From Lachnospiraceae bacterium AC2012 (GTDB taxonomy: Bacteria > Bacillota > Clostridia > Lachnospirales > Lachnospiraceae), in assembly GCA_000702525.1 (NCBI GenBank), contig JNIN01000001.1, positions 248,001 to 312,000 of the forward strand: a DNA stretch of 64,000 bases. Reading direction: 5' to 3'. This document shows positions 43,808 through 52,742 of this stretch, in pieces (positions within the stretch are counted from its first letter, which is position 1; the number at the start of each line of letters is the position of its first letter). The translations under genes and the position numbers were made by a program. The notes beneath the pieces are model-generated. The model saw only the letters and a program-made list of their open reading frames with translations, was not told the DNA's origin and made no database searches.

Positions 43808-46246
43808 ATGTCAGAAGTGAAAAGTAACAGACAATTTGATATAGAACAGATACTTAGTGAGATGACGTTGGAAGAGAAGTGTGGACTCCTGACGGGTGCA
43901 GAGGCGTTTAAGACGAGAGCATATAAACGACATCATATACCGGCGTTAACATTTTCCGATGGACCGCATGGACTTCGCAAGCAGGCAGAAGGCGCGAATC
44001 ATCTGGGAATTGGTGGTAGTATACCGGCAACTTGTTTCCCGACGGCGGCTACCGTTGCAAACAGCTGGGATCCGTCACTTGGGGAGATGCTTGGAGAAGC
44101 ATTGGGCGAAGAAGCAGCAGCACAGGCTGTGAATGTGATGCTCGGACCAGGGCTGAATATCAAGAGAAATCCGCTCTGTGGTAGAAACTTCGAATACTTC
44201 TCCGAGGATCCTTATCTGGCTGGTAAGATGGCTGCGGGCTATGTGCGTGGTATGCAAAAGAATGGGCTAAGTGCCTGTCCAAAGCATTTTGCCGTAAACA
44301 GTCAGGAACATTGCCGTATGTCCGTGGATTCCGTGGTGGATGAACGAACACTTCGCGAAATCTATTTGACAGGGTTTGAAATCGTTGTGAAGGAAGCAAA
44401 GCCAAAGACGATTATGACATCCTATAATCGTGTGAATGGAATTTATGCCAATGAGAATCCGCATCTGTTAAAGGACATTCTGAAAAAGGAATGGGGTTAT
44501 GATGGCACGATTGTTACGGATTGGGGCGGTTCCAATGATCATGTGGAAGGCGTTCGAAACGGAAGTAATTTCGAGATGCCATCTCCTGGATTGGATCCGG
44601 TCATCGAATTGGTAGATGCTGTTCGAAATGGTGAGATTGAAGAGGCTGTTGTGGATCAGCGTGTTGCGGAAGCATTGGAGTTGATTTTGACAACAGATCA
44701 AGTGATTCAGAATACCCCGGACCAGTTTGATTGTTCTTCACACCATCAGGTTGCTGAGAAGGTGGCAGAACAGTCGATGGTTCTTCTGAAAAATGAGAAT
44801 ATCTTACCATTGAAACCAAAAACGAAGGTGGCTTTGATCGGAGATTTTGTGGAGACACCTCGTTATCAAGGCGCTGGATCTTCTCTGGTAAACCCAACCA
44901 AACTGGAGAATTTAAAAGATGCAGTGGAACAGACGACGCTTCAAACCGTAGGTTTTGCGAAGGGATATGAAAGAAATGGTGCAGCATCTGCATCCTTAAA
45001 AACAGAGGCTGTCAATCTGGCAAAGCAGGCAGAAATCGTGCTTTTCGTAATGGGATTAGACGAGATCAAGGAGTCAGAGGGTCTGGACCGTAAATCGATG
45101 AAGATTAATGAAAACCAGATCGAAGTATTACGTGAAGTTTCAGAAGCAAATCCGAATGTGGTGGTTCTGCTTTGCGGAGGGTCATCTGTCGAGATGCCTT
45201 GGGCTACGTATGCGAAGGGAATACTCTATGCATGTCTGGGTGGACAGGCATGGGCGACAGCAGCGCTTAGGATTTTGACGGGAGAAGTGAATCCATCCGG
45301 TAAGTTGGCAGAAACATATCCAATGGAATACAAAGATGTTCCAAGCGCGGGTGCATTTCCAAGTCGTAAGAAAACGGCGGAATACAGGGAAGGTATCTAT
45401 GTGGGCTATCGATATTTCGACAAAGTAGATGCCGAAGTCAGATATCCATTTGGATATGGACTTAGCTATACAAGTTTCTTATATTCGGATTTCGAAGTGA
45501 AACCGGATGGTGTGCACTTTGTGATTACGAATACGGGCACACGTGATGGAGCAGAAATAGCACAGCTTTATATAGGAATGGAAGAATCCGCGGTATTTAG
45601 ACCGAAGAAGGAATTAAAGGGATTTACAAAGGTGTTCTTAAAAGCTGGGGAAAGCAAGAAAGTAGAAATCCCATTCGACGATAAGACCTTCCGTTATTTC
45701 GATGTAAAAGAGAATGGATGGAGAGTCGAAGAGGGAGATTATACGGTGATGATTGGTGCTCATTCTAGGGATATTAGATTAAAGAGCATTTATCATATAG
45801 AAGGATCCAAACCGGCCAATCCATATGAAGGAAGAGATATGTCCTGTTATGAAGTTGGCAAGGTGGATTACATCTCTGATCAGCAGTTTGAGAATCTTCT
45901 GGGACGCCCAATCCCGACGCAGGAGATTGTCATTGATCGTAATATCACATTTAACCAGTTAAATCATGGACGCAGTCCAATCTTTTGGCTGGTTTGGTTA
46001 GTTATGACACTGTTGATGAAACTCTCAGAGAAATCTGGTAAGCCAAATCTAAACCTGATGTTTATCTACAATATGCCACTTCGTGGTTTACAGAAGATGA
46101 CAGGAGGAGCTTTTAGCATGGGCATGGTAGATGCGCTTGTTATGGAGGTAAAGGGCTTCTGGATTATTGGAATTGTGCGTTTTCTGGTGGAACTTATTAA
46201 GAATCTTATCAGAAATGCAAATATGGCAAAGCGATTAAATCGCTAA
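43808..46246 (+). CDS. GH3 glycoside hydrolase with hydrophobic C-terminal extension
   Basis: An 812-residue beta-glucosidase-type enzyme in the normal order: GH3 barrel (about 12-310; SDGPHGLRKQ, CGRNFEYFSEDP, KHFAVNSQE, nucleophile D238 in GTIVTDWGG), GH3 C-domain (about 335-540), FnIII-like domain (about 575-650; EIAQLYIG, ELKGFTKV). After residue ~705 it has an unusual ~100-residue extension with two hydrophobic segments (FWLVWLVMTLLMKL and FWIIGIVRFLVELI) and GLQKMTGGAFSMGMV between them. No signal peptide, so it probably sits on the cytoplasmic face of the membrane. Substrate unknown. Operon with the GtrA-like gene. Confidence 0.9.
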   Translation: MSEVKSNRQFDIEQILSEMTLEEKCGLLTGAEAFKTRAYKRHHIPALTFSDGPHGLRKQAEGANHLGIGGSIPATCFPTAATVANSWDPSLGEMLGEALGEEAAAQAVNVMLGPGLNIKRNPLCGRNFEYFSEDPYLAGKMAAGYVRGMQKNGLSACPKHFAVNSQEHCRMSVDSVVDERTLREIYLTGFEIVVKEAKPKTIMTSYNRVNGIYANENPHLLKDILKKEWGYDGTIVTDWGGSNDHVEGVRNGSNFEMPSPGLDPVIELVDAVRNGEIEEAVVDQRVAEALELILTTDQVIQNTPDQFDCSSHHQVAEKVAEQSMVLLKNENILPLKPKTKVALIGDFVETPRYQGAGSSLVNPTKLENLKDAVEQTTLQTVGFAKGYERNGAASASLKTEAVNLAKQAEIVLFVMGLDEIKESEGLDRKSMKINENQIEVLREVSEANPNVVVLLCGGSSVEMPWATYAKGILYACLGGQAWATAALRILTGEVNPSGKLAETYPMEYKDVPSAGAFPSRKKTAEYREGIYVGYRYFDKVDAEVRYPFGYGLSYTSFLYSDFEVKPDGVHFVITNTGTRDGAEIAQLYIGMEESAVFRPKKELKGFTKVFLKAGESKKVEIPFDDKTFRYFDVKENGWRVEEGDYTVMIGAHSRDIRLKSIYHIEGSKPANPYEGRDMSCYEVGKVDYISDQQFENLLGRPIPTQEIVIDRNITFNQLNHGRSPIFWLVWLVMTLLMKLSEKSGKPNLNLMFIYNMPLRGLQKMTGGAFSMGMVDALVMEVKGFWIIGIVRFLVELIKNLIRNANMAKRLNR

Positions 46247-46277
46247 TGCAAATTCCCCCTATGAAATAGTAAGAAAA

Positions 46278-46318
46278 GGTTGATACATCTCACACACGTG
46301 TATCAGCCTTTTTTCTTT
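46278..46318 (+). terminator. intrinsic terminator after the second GH3 gene
   Basis: GGTTGATACA / TGTATCAGCC hairpin followed by TTTTTTCTTTT. Confidence 0.85.
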
Positions 46319-46439
46319 TGTCAAAATTTAGATGAATTATTTTCATGTTGTGATTCGAAAAGATGAAACAAAAGTAACGAACACTATATGTGGTGCCACA
46401 TGAATATGAGATACCTATATATAGTCTTATCCATTCCTC

Positions 46440-46465
46440 CACCTGGTCACCACTTCCCACCACTT
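46440..46465 (-). promoter_or_regulatory. upstream array of three inverted MraZ-type boxes
   Basis: CCACCT (46440), CCACTT (46450) and CCACTT (46460), each starting exactly 10 bp after the previous; read on the minus strand they are AAGTGG/AGGTGG, the same word as in the downstream array. They lie upstream of the mraZ promoter. Confidence 0.65.
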
Positions 46466-46498
46466 TAGAAAAACCTTGTAAAATGGGCGTTTTCTGCA

Positions 46499-46527
46499 TT
46501 GCTTTTTGCGAGTTTTGATTGTAAAAT
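46499..46527 (+). promoter_or_regulatory. sigma-A promoter of the dcw cluster
   Basis: TTGCTT (46499-46504), 17-bp spacer, TAAAAT (46522-46527), immediately followed by the AAGTGG repeats. Confidence 0.75.
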
Positions 46528-46530
46528 TAA

Positions 46531-46570
46531 ACAAAAGTGGTAAAAAGTGGTAACAAGTGGTACGAAGTGG
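46531..46570 (+). promoter_or_regulatory. four tandem MraZ-binding boxes (10-bp period)
   Basis: Four successive decamers, each ending in AAGTGG (46535-46540, 46545-46550, 46555-46560, 46565-46570), start at the predicted transcription start and end at the ribosome site of mraZ. MraZ is known to bind short GTGG-type repeats at its own promoter in other bacteria, so this is very probably its autoregulatory operator. Confidence 0.85.
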
Positions 46571-46587
46571 AAGGAGGTGTTTTGCAT

Positions 46588-47019
46588 ATGTTCATGGGGG
46601 AGTACAGCCATAGCGTTGATGCGAAGGGCAGACTCATTATGCCAGCAAAGTTCAGAGAACAGCTCGGCGCTGAGTTTGTAGTAACAAAAGGACTGGATGG
46701 CTGCCTCTTTGTATATCCCATGGAGGAATGGCAAAACATCGAAGCCAAATTCCGCGAAGTACCACTTACCACTAAGGATGCTCGTAAGTTTTCTAGATTT
46801 TTCTTTGCTGGTGCAGCATCTTTAGAGCTGGATAAGCAGGGAAGAATCTTACTTCCTGCAGTCCTGAGAGAATATGCCGAAGTACAGAAAGATGTTGTGC
46901 TTGTTGGCGTGTTGAATCGAATTGAAATTTGGGATAAGGACCGTTGGGAAGACAGTAACAGTTATGATGATATGGACGAGGTTGCAGAACATATGGCAGA
47001 CCTTGGACTTAGTATTTAA
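46588..47019 (+). CDS. mraZ: transcriptional regulator MraZ
   Basis: AbrB-like ring-forming DNA-binding protein, first gene of the dcw cluster and its autoregulator. [21 protein letters not shown] begins the first SpoVT/AbrB-like unit; a second ([26 protein letters not shown]) follows. ATG 46588 with AAGGAGGTG upstream gives the usual 143 residues; the frame start at 46537 lies inside the operator repeats. The boxes flanking its promoter fit its known DNA preference. Confidence 0.96.
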   Translation: MFMGEYSHSVDAKGRLIMPAKFREQLGAEFVVTKGLDGCLFVYPMEEWQNIEAKFREVPLTTKDARKFSRFFFAGAASLELDKQGRILLPAVLREYAEVQKDVVLVGVLNRIEIWDKDRWEDSNSYDDMDEVAEHMADLGLSI

Positions 47020-47030
47020 GGAGCATCGAT

Positions 47031-47975
47031 ATGGAATTTAATCATTATTCCGTCATGTTAGAGGAAACGATTGAAAATTTAAATATTAAACCGGATGGCA
47101 TCTATGTAGATGGTACCTTAGGCGGCGCAGGACATTCGTCCGAGATTGCGAAGCGCCTGACAACCGGTAAGTTAATTGGAATTGATCAGGATGCCAATGC
47201 GATTGAAGCGGCGACAGAGAGATTGGAGCCTTATAAGGATCGCGTAGAAATTGTCAGAAGCAATTATGAGAATATGGTGAATGTTGTACATTCCCTTGGA
47301 TATGATCATGTGGATGGTATCCTTCTTGATCTTGGAGTTTCTTCCTTCCAGTTAGATACCGCATCGAGAGGTTTCTCTTACAGAGATGAGGATGCAGTCC
47401 TCGACATGCGTATGGATCAGAGAAATCCTAAGACGGCGGCGGATATCGTGAATGAATATAGTGAAATGGAACTGTTCCATATTATTCGTGATTTTGGAGA
47501 GGACCGTTTTGCGAAAAATATTGCGAAACATATTGTGAAGGCAAGAGCCGAGAAAAGAATCGAAACAGCCGGACAGTTAAATGAGATTATTCGTGCTGCG
47601 ATTCCAAAGAAGATTCAGGTGACGGGTGGTAGACCGGAGAAGAGAACTTATCAGGCGATTCGAATTGAACTCAATCGAGAACTTGAGGTTCTTAGACAGA
47701 ATCTTACCGATATGATTGATCTTTTAAATGAAGATGGAAGAATTTGTATTATTACATTCCATTCATTGGAAGATCGTATTGTAAAGAATAATTTTAGAAC
47801 AAATGAAAATCCATGTACTTGTCCATCGGACTTTCCGGTGTGTGTATGTGGAAAGAAATCAAAAGGAAAAGTAATTACTAGAAAACCTATTTTACCAAGT
47901 GATAAAGAGTTAGAAGAAAATAGTCGTTCAAAGAGCGCTAAATTAAGAGTCTTCGAACGACACATCGCCGAGTAG
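47031..47975 (+). CDS. rsmH: 16S rRNA (cytosine1402-N4)-methyltransferase
   Basis: SAM-dependent methyltransferase (formerly MraW) modifying the ribosomal P site. [17 protein letters not shown] holds the SAM motif; [20 protein letters not shown] and [17 protein letters not shown] are family hallmarks. 314 residues, normal. Starts 11 bp after mraZ; AAGGAG upstream. Confidence 0.97.
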   Translation: MEFNHYSVMLEETIENLNIKPDGIYVDGTLGGAGHSSEIAKRLTTGKLIGIDQDANAIEAATERLEPYKDRVEIVRSNYENMVNVVHSLGYDHVDGILLDLGVSSFQLDTASRGFSYRDEDAVLDMRMDQRNPKTAADIVNEYSEMELFHIIRDFGEDRFAKNIAKHIVKARAEKRIETAGQLNEIIRAAIPKKIQVTGGRPEKRTYQAIRIELNRELEVLRQNLTDMIDLLNEDGRICIITFHSLEDRIVKNNFRTNENPCTCPSDFPVCVCGKKSKGKVITRKPILPSDKELEENSRSKSAKLRVFERHIAE

Positions 47976-48037
47976 TGTTGGCGAGCACTTGCATTTCCGA
48001 AAAAGGAATTTGGATTGCAAAATAGGGGAGATGGATT

Positions 48038-48502
48038 ATGGCGTTAGTTAGAACTTATTATTATGAAGAAGGAAATACAGCTCGGAATCTTGTACCAGAA
48101 CGTGAATGGCAGGAGCGAGAGGAACAGCGTAGAGAAGAAGAAAAGCGCAGAAAGCGTGCCCGTGCAAGGAAGCAGGCTCGTGCTATGCGAAGAAATAGAC
48201 TGTATACCATTTATCTTACGATGGGATGTGTTGTGTTAGCTGCGTTCTTTATGGGATATATTCATTTACAGAATGATATTAATACAAGTATGTCGAATAT
48301 TTCTTCGATTGAGGAAGAGACTTCTGAATTGAAGGCAGCGAATCAGGCAACAGAAAATCGTATTAACTCCGCAGCGAATTTACAGGCGGTGAAGGATGCT
48401 GCGATGAATCGTTTAGGGATGGTCTATGCAAATAGCGGCCAAATAGTGTATTATAGTATGGATGATGATGACTATATGAGCCAGTATAATGATATTCCTT
48501 AA
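48038..48502 (+). CDS. ftsL: FtsL-like cell division protein
   Basis: 154-residue bitopic membrane protein in the ftsL position: a very basic, Arg/Glu-rich cytoplasmic part (about 1-55), one membrane helix (about 60-80, TIYLTMGCVVLAAFFMGYI) and an outside coiled-coil (about 82-130) ending near NRLGMVYA, as in FtsL/DivIC proteins. Sequence conservation in this family is weak, so the call rests on layout and the neighbours rsmH and ftsI. Confidence 0.85.
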   Translation: MALVRTYYYEEGNTARNLVPEREWQEREEQRREEEKRRKRARARKQARAMRRNRLYTIYLTMGCVVLAAFFMGYIHLQNDINTSMSNISSIEEETSELKAANQATENRINSAANLQAVKDAAMNRLGMVYANSGQIVYYSMDDDDYMSQYNDIP

Positions 48503-48530
48503 CCAAAGGGTTAGTAGTTAGGATGTTGAC

Positions 48531-50405
48531 GTGGTTAGACGTAGAAATAGATTAAATAGAGAAAAAAGAAGAAAAAATGGAAAAATTTTAAGAAGAATGC
48601 AGCGCAAACTCTGGATCGTATTCGGAGTTGTCTGCGTTCTTTTTGTGGTTCTGATAGGCAGAATCATGTATATCGAATATACCAGTGGCGATAGGTACAC
48701 AAAGATTGTGCTGTCACAGCAGGATTATTCGAGTACGATTATTCCTTATCAGAGAGGTGATATTGTAGATTCCAAGGGAACTGTTCTCGCGACGTCCGTT
48801 GATGTTTACAATGTGATTCTGGATTGTAAGGTATTAAATGCCAATGAAGATAAGATTGATTCTACGATTGAGGCAATTACGACTTGCATTCCGGAGATTA
48901 CAGAAGAACAGATTCGAACGGCACTAGAGGATAAGCCGAGTTCAGAATATGTCATTCTTGCCAAGAAAGTATCGGCAGAAGAAGAACAGTCCTTCCAGGC
49001 GATGCTTGATGACGATGAAAAGGGCAGTGGTATTACCGGAATCTGGTTTGAGACAGAATACAAGAGAGAATATCCTTATGGAAGTCTTGCTTCGGCATTG
49101 ATTGGATTCTCGACAAGTACAACGGGTGTCATCGGTCTGGAGAATGAATATAATACGGTATTAAACGGTGTGAATGGCCGTTCTTATGGCTATCAGAATG
49201 AAGATAGTGATTTGGAACAGACCGTAATTGAAGCGACAGATGGAAATACACTGGTAACTTCCCTGGACGTAAATATTCAATCGATTGTGGAAGAAGCAAT
49301 TTTGAATTGGAATAATCAGCATTTGAATGAAGATGGTACGGGCACGGGAAGTAAGAATACCGCGGCGCTTGTTATGGATCCGGATACGGGTGAGATACTT
49401 GCGATGGCAACCTATCCGACGTTTGATTTGAATAATCCAAGAGATTTGTCGGCATATTATTCCGAAGAAGAACTTGCCAATATGTCGGAAGATGAGAAGA
49501 TGGATGCCTTGAATCAGCTTTGGCAGAACTTCCCAATCACATCGACATACGAGCCGGGTTCGACATTTAAGCCATTTACCATTGCTATGGGGTTGGAGAC
49601 TGGCGCATTGTCCGGTGATGAGACATTTTATTGTGACGGTGTTGAGAATGTTTCCGGAAGTGATGTACACTGTGAGTCACATCATGGTGTCCAGACGATT
49701 GCAGATGCGCTTGCGAATTCTTGTAACGATTCGCTGATGCAGATTTCCTTTTTGATTGGTGGTTCAAATTTTGCAGAATACCAGTCCATCTTTGGATTTG
49801 GACAGAAGACGAATATCGATCTTCCGGGTGAAGCGAGTACCGCAACCTTGATTTATGATGAGGATGCGCTGAATAATACGGCGGTAAACCTTGCAACAAA
49901 TTCATTCGGCCAGAACTTCAATACAACGATGATTCAGCTGGCAAGTGGATTTGCTTCCATCATAAATGGTGGTAAACTATATCAGCCGCATGTCGTAACG
50001 GCGATTCAGGATAGCTCTGGCAATACGGTTGAGGAAATCGAGCCGGTGGTAGAGCAGCAGACAATTTCGGAAGAGGTTTCTGACCAGATGCGAGAATATC
50101 TGCTTGGTGTTGTACAGAATGGTACCGGTGTGACGACCGCGGTCGAAGGCTACAATATCGGTGGTAAGACGGGTACGGCACAGAAGTTGCCACGAGGAAA
50201 TGGTAAGTATCTCGTTTCCTTTATTGGATACGCACCGCAGAATGATCCGGAAGTTTTGGTATACGTTGTTATTGACGAGCCGAATGTAGCGGATCAGGCA
50301 CACAGTAATTATGCGCAGGAAATTGCTCATAGTATTTTTGAACAGATTCTGCCTTACATGAATATAAAGACTGCAGAGGAAGAGGCGGCAGAAGCTGCAG
50401 AATAA
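48531..50405 (+). CDS. ftsI: class B penicillin-binding protein (FtsI/PBP2B-like)
   Basis: Septal peptidoglycan transpeptidase, 624 residues. Basic N-terminus and one membrane helix (about 27-47), the PBP dimer domain (about 55-235), then the transpeptidase with the active serine S344 in STFK (GSTFKPF), SCNDS (SxN) and KTGTA. There are no PASTA repeats at the C-terminus, unlike SpoVD. The start is drawn at GTG 48531 with AGGATG upstream; it is not certain. Partner of FtsW (52743). Confidence 0.94.
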   Translation: MVRRRNRLNREKRRKNGKILRRMQRKLWIVFGVVCVLFVVLIGRIMYIEYTSGDRYTKIVLSQQDYSSTIIPYQRGDIVDSKGTVLATSVDVYNVILDCKVLNANEDKIDSTIEAITTCIPEITEEQIRTALEDKPSSEYVILAKKVSAEEEQSFQAMLDDDEKGSGITGIWFETEYKREYPYGSLASALIGFSTSTTGVIGLENEYNTVLNGVNGRSYGYQNEDSDLEQTVIEATDGNTLVTSLDVNIQSIVEEAILNWNNQHLNEDGTGTGSKNTAALVMDPDTGEILAMATYPTFDLNNPRDLSAYYSEEELANMSEDEKMDALNQLWQNFPITSTYEPGSTFKPFTIAMGLETGALSGDETFYCDGVENVSGSDVHCESHHGVQTIADALANSCNDSLMQISFLIGGSNFAEYQSIFGFGQKTNIDLPGEASTATLIYDEDALNNTAVNLATNSFGQNFNTTMIQLASGFASIINGGKLYQPHVVTAIQDSSGNTVEEIEPVVEQQTISEEVSDQMREYLLGVVQNGTGVTTAVEGYNIGGKTGTAQKLPRGNGKYLVSFIGYAPQNDPEVLVYVVIDEPNVADQAHSNYAQEIAHSIFEQILPYMNIKTAEEEAAEAAE

Positions 50406-50430
50406 TTTTATTAGAAAAGAGGCATTTGTT

Positions 50431-51375
50431 TTGAATTTTGCACCATTATTTATTTCATTTTTTATTGTACTGTTCATTGGACCGGTATTGATTAAGAAAT
50501 TAAAAGAACTGAAGGCCCAGCAGACGGAGCGTGAGATTATGGAATCTCATGTTGCAAAGACGGGTACCCCAACGATGGGTGGCGTGGCCATTTTAACTTC
50601 GGTTTTGATTACGTCCTTGATTTTTGCGATCCAGAATCCGGAGATTTATCCGGTACTGATTCTTACCGTGGGATTTGGATTGATTGGTTTTATTGATGAT
50701 TTCCTGAAGGTGGTACTTCGCCGTTCCGATGGTTTGATTGCATGGCAGAAGATGCTTCTTCAGATTCTGGTAACAACGATCTTTGCGGTATATCTAGTGA
50801 AGTTTTCAGGTGTTGGTCTTGATATCCTGATTCCATTTACGGATGGATTAACCGTTAATATCGGTTGGGTTGCACTTCCAATCCTCTATTTTGCAGTCAT
50901 TGGTACTGTAAATGGTACGAATTTTACAGATGGTGTCGATGGACTTGCCACAACGGTAACGATGATTGTTTCGATTTTCTTCGCCATTGTATCTTATGAA
51001 GAGGGTTCAGGAATTACAGGCATTTGTCTTGCTATGACCGGCGCTCTGATGGGATTTTTGGTGTTTAATTGTTACCCAGCCAAGATTTTCATGGGAGATA
51101 CGGGTTCCCTTGCACTTGGTGGATTTGTAGCAGGTGCTGCTTATATGCTCCACATGCCATTATTTATCATTATCGTAGGAATTATCTATGTGATGGAAGT
51201 GCTTTCCGTCATGATTCAGGTATCTTACTTTAAGTTAACACATGGTAAGCGTGTGTTCCGTATGGCACCAATTCATCATCATTTTGAATTGGGTGGATGG
51301 TCAGAGACCAAGGTAGTTTGTATTTTTTCACTTATAACAATGTTAGTTTGTGTCATTGGATATATGGCAAGATAA
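50431..51375 (+). CDS. mraY: phospho-N-acetylmuramoyl-pentapeptide transferase
   Basis: Integral membrane enzyme that makes lipid I. Ten hydrophobic segments; hallmarks KTGTPTMGG, GFIDDFLKV (Asp-rich metal site), NFTDGVDGLA and MAPIHHHFELGGWSE. 314 residues. Starts at TTG with AGAGG upstream, 25 bp after ftsI. Ends 10 bp before murD. Confidence 0.97.
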   Translation: MNFAPLFISFFIVLFIGPVLIKKLKELKAQQTEREIMESHVAKTGTPTMGGVAILTSVLITSLIFAIQNPEIYPVLILTVGFGLIGFIDDFLKVVLRRSDGLIAWQKMLLQILVTTIFAVYLVKFSGVGLDILIPFTDGLTVNIGWVALPILYFAVIGTVNGTNFTDGVDGLATTVTMIVSIFFAIVSYEEGSGITGICLAMTGALMGFLVFNCYPAKIFMGDTGSLALGGFVAGAAYMLHMPLFIIIVGIIYVMEVLSVMIQVSYFKLTHGKRVFRMAPIHHHFELGGWSETKVVCIFSLITMLVCVIGYMAR

Positions 51376-51385
51376 GAGGCAAAAA

Positions 51386-52741
51386 ATGAGTAAAACATAT
51401 TTCGTAGTTGGAACAGGAAAGAGTGGTATTGCGGCCACAGAATTACTTCTTAGAATGGGTGAGACTCCGATTCTATATGATGGAAATGCGGACGCAGATC
51501 TGGATAAAGTAAGAGCTGAACATCCGGAATTCAAGGATGTCGAGATGCAGAAGGGAGAAATCAAGGAAGAACTTCTGCAGCGAATCGACGTGGTTGTTCT
51601 CAGCCCGGGAGTACCTACGGATATTCCTATGGTAGAAGATTTTAAAGCTAGAAATCTCCCAATTTGGGGCGAGGTAGAACTCGCATACCAGATGGGCAAG
51701 GGACAGGTTGTAGGTATTACAGGAACGAATGGTAAGACGACAACAACCGCACTTACGGGCGAAATCATGAAGGAACATTTCAAGCATGTGTTTGTCGTTG
51801 GAAATATTGGAATTCCTTATACAACGATTGCGGATCAGACAGAAGAAGATTCAGTTTCTGTTGCGGAAATCAGTTCCTTTATGCTGGAAACCATTGAGGA
51901 ATTCCATCCCCATGTATCTGCGATTTTAAATATCACACCAGATCATTTGAATCGTCATCATACGATGGAAAACTATATCAAGGCAAAAGAGAATATCACC
52001 TGCAACCAGACAGAAGACGATGTGGTTGTTTTGAATTATGAGGATGAAGTGCTTCGTAAGTTTGGCGAAGTGGCTGTTCCAAAAGTGATTTATTTCTCAA
52101 GCAGACAGAGATTGGAAGATGGTCTTTATTATGAAGATGGTGCCATCTACTGGAGTAAGAATGGAGAAGCTGAGGAAGTGATTAAGACTTCCGAACTGAA
52201 TATCCTGGGCTTACATAATTTTGAAAATGTTATGGCTGCGGTTGCCATGGGAGCGTCTATGGGCGTTACGATGGAAGAAATCAGAGAGGCGCTTCGTACC
52301 TTCCAGTCGGTTGAACATCGTATTGAATATGTATGTGAGAAGCGTGGTATTCGTTTTTATAATGATTCGAAGGGAACGAATCCGGACGCTGCCATTAAGG
52401 GAATCCAGGCAATGGATCGTAGAACCTGTCTGATTGGCGGTGGATACGATAAGCAGAATACTTATGATGAATGGATTGAGAGCTTTGATGGAAAAGTAAA
52501 GAAGCTGGTGCTTATTGGCCAGACGAGAGAAGATATTGCAGCTTGCTGCGAGAAGCATGATTTCCATGATTATTGTTTTGCTGAGACATTGGAAGAAGCC
52601 ATCGATTTATGTTATGAAGCCGCTGAATCAGGTGAGGCAATTTTACTTTCTCCGGCTTGCGCAAGTTGGGGTATGTTCCCGAACTATGAGGAACGCGGAC
52701 GTATCTTTAAAGAGTATGTGAGAAATTTGAAGGAAGCTTAG
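51386..52741 (+). CDS. murD: UDP-N-acetylmuramoylalanine--D-glutamate ligase
   Basis: Cytosolic Mur ligase adding D-glutamate. The ATP loop is GITGTNGKTTTT (near residue 110-121); LNITPDHLNRH and YNDSKGTNPDA match MurD. ATG 51386 with AAGAGG upstream gives 451 residues; a GTG at 51350 inside mraY is unlikely. Placed between mraY and ftsW as usual. Confidence 0.97.
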   Translation: MSKTYFVVGTGKSGIAATELLLRMGETPILYDGNADADLDKVRAEHPEFKDVEMQKGEIKEELLQRIDVVVLSPGVPTDIPMVEDFKARNLPIWGEVELAYQMGKGQVVGITGTNGKTTTTALTGEIMKEHFKHVFVVGNIGIPYTTIADQTEEDSVSVAEISSFMLETIEEFHPHVSAILNITPDHLNRHHTMENYIKAKENITCNQTEDDVVVLNYEDEVLRKFGEVAVPKVIYFSSRQRLEDGLYYEDGAIYWSKNGEAEEVIKTSELNILGLHNFENVMAAVAMGASMGVTMEEIREALRTFQSVEHRIEYVCEKRGIRFYNDSKGTNPDAAIKGIQAMDRRTCLIGGGYDKQNTYDEWIESFDGKVKKLVLIGQTREDIAACCEKHDFHDYCFAETLEEAIDLCYEAAESGEAILLSPACASWGMFPNYEERGRIFKEYVRNLKEA

Positions 52742-52742
52742 T

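Noticed and set aside
46388-46401. Palindrome ATGTGG-TG-CCACAT upstream of mraZ
   Set aside because: Contains GTGG/CCAC words but is out of phase with the 10-bp arrays and far from the promoter; probably chance.
46762-46774. CCACTTACCACTA inside mraZ, similar to the MraZ boxes
   Set aside because: Spacing is 7 bp rather than 10 and it encodes conserved protein sequence; probably coincidental.
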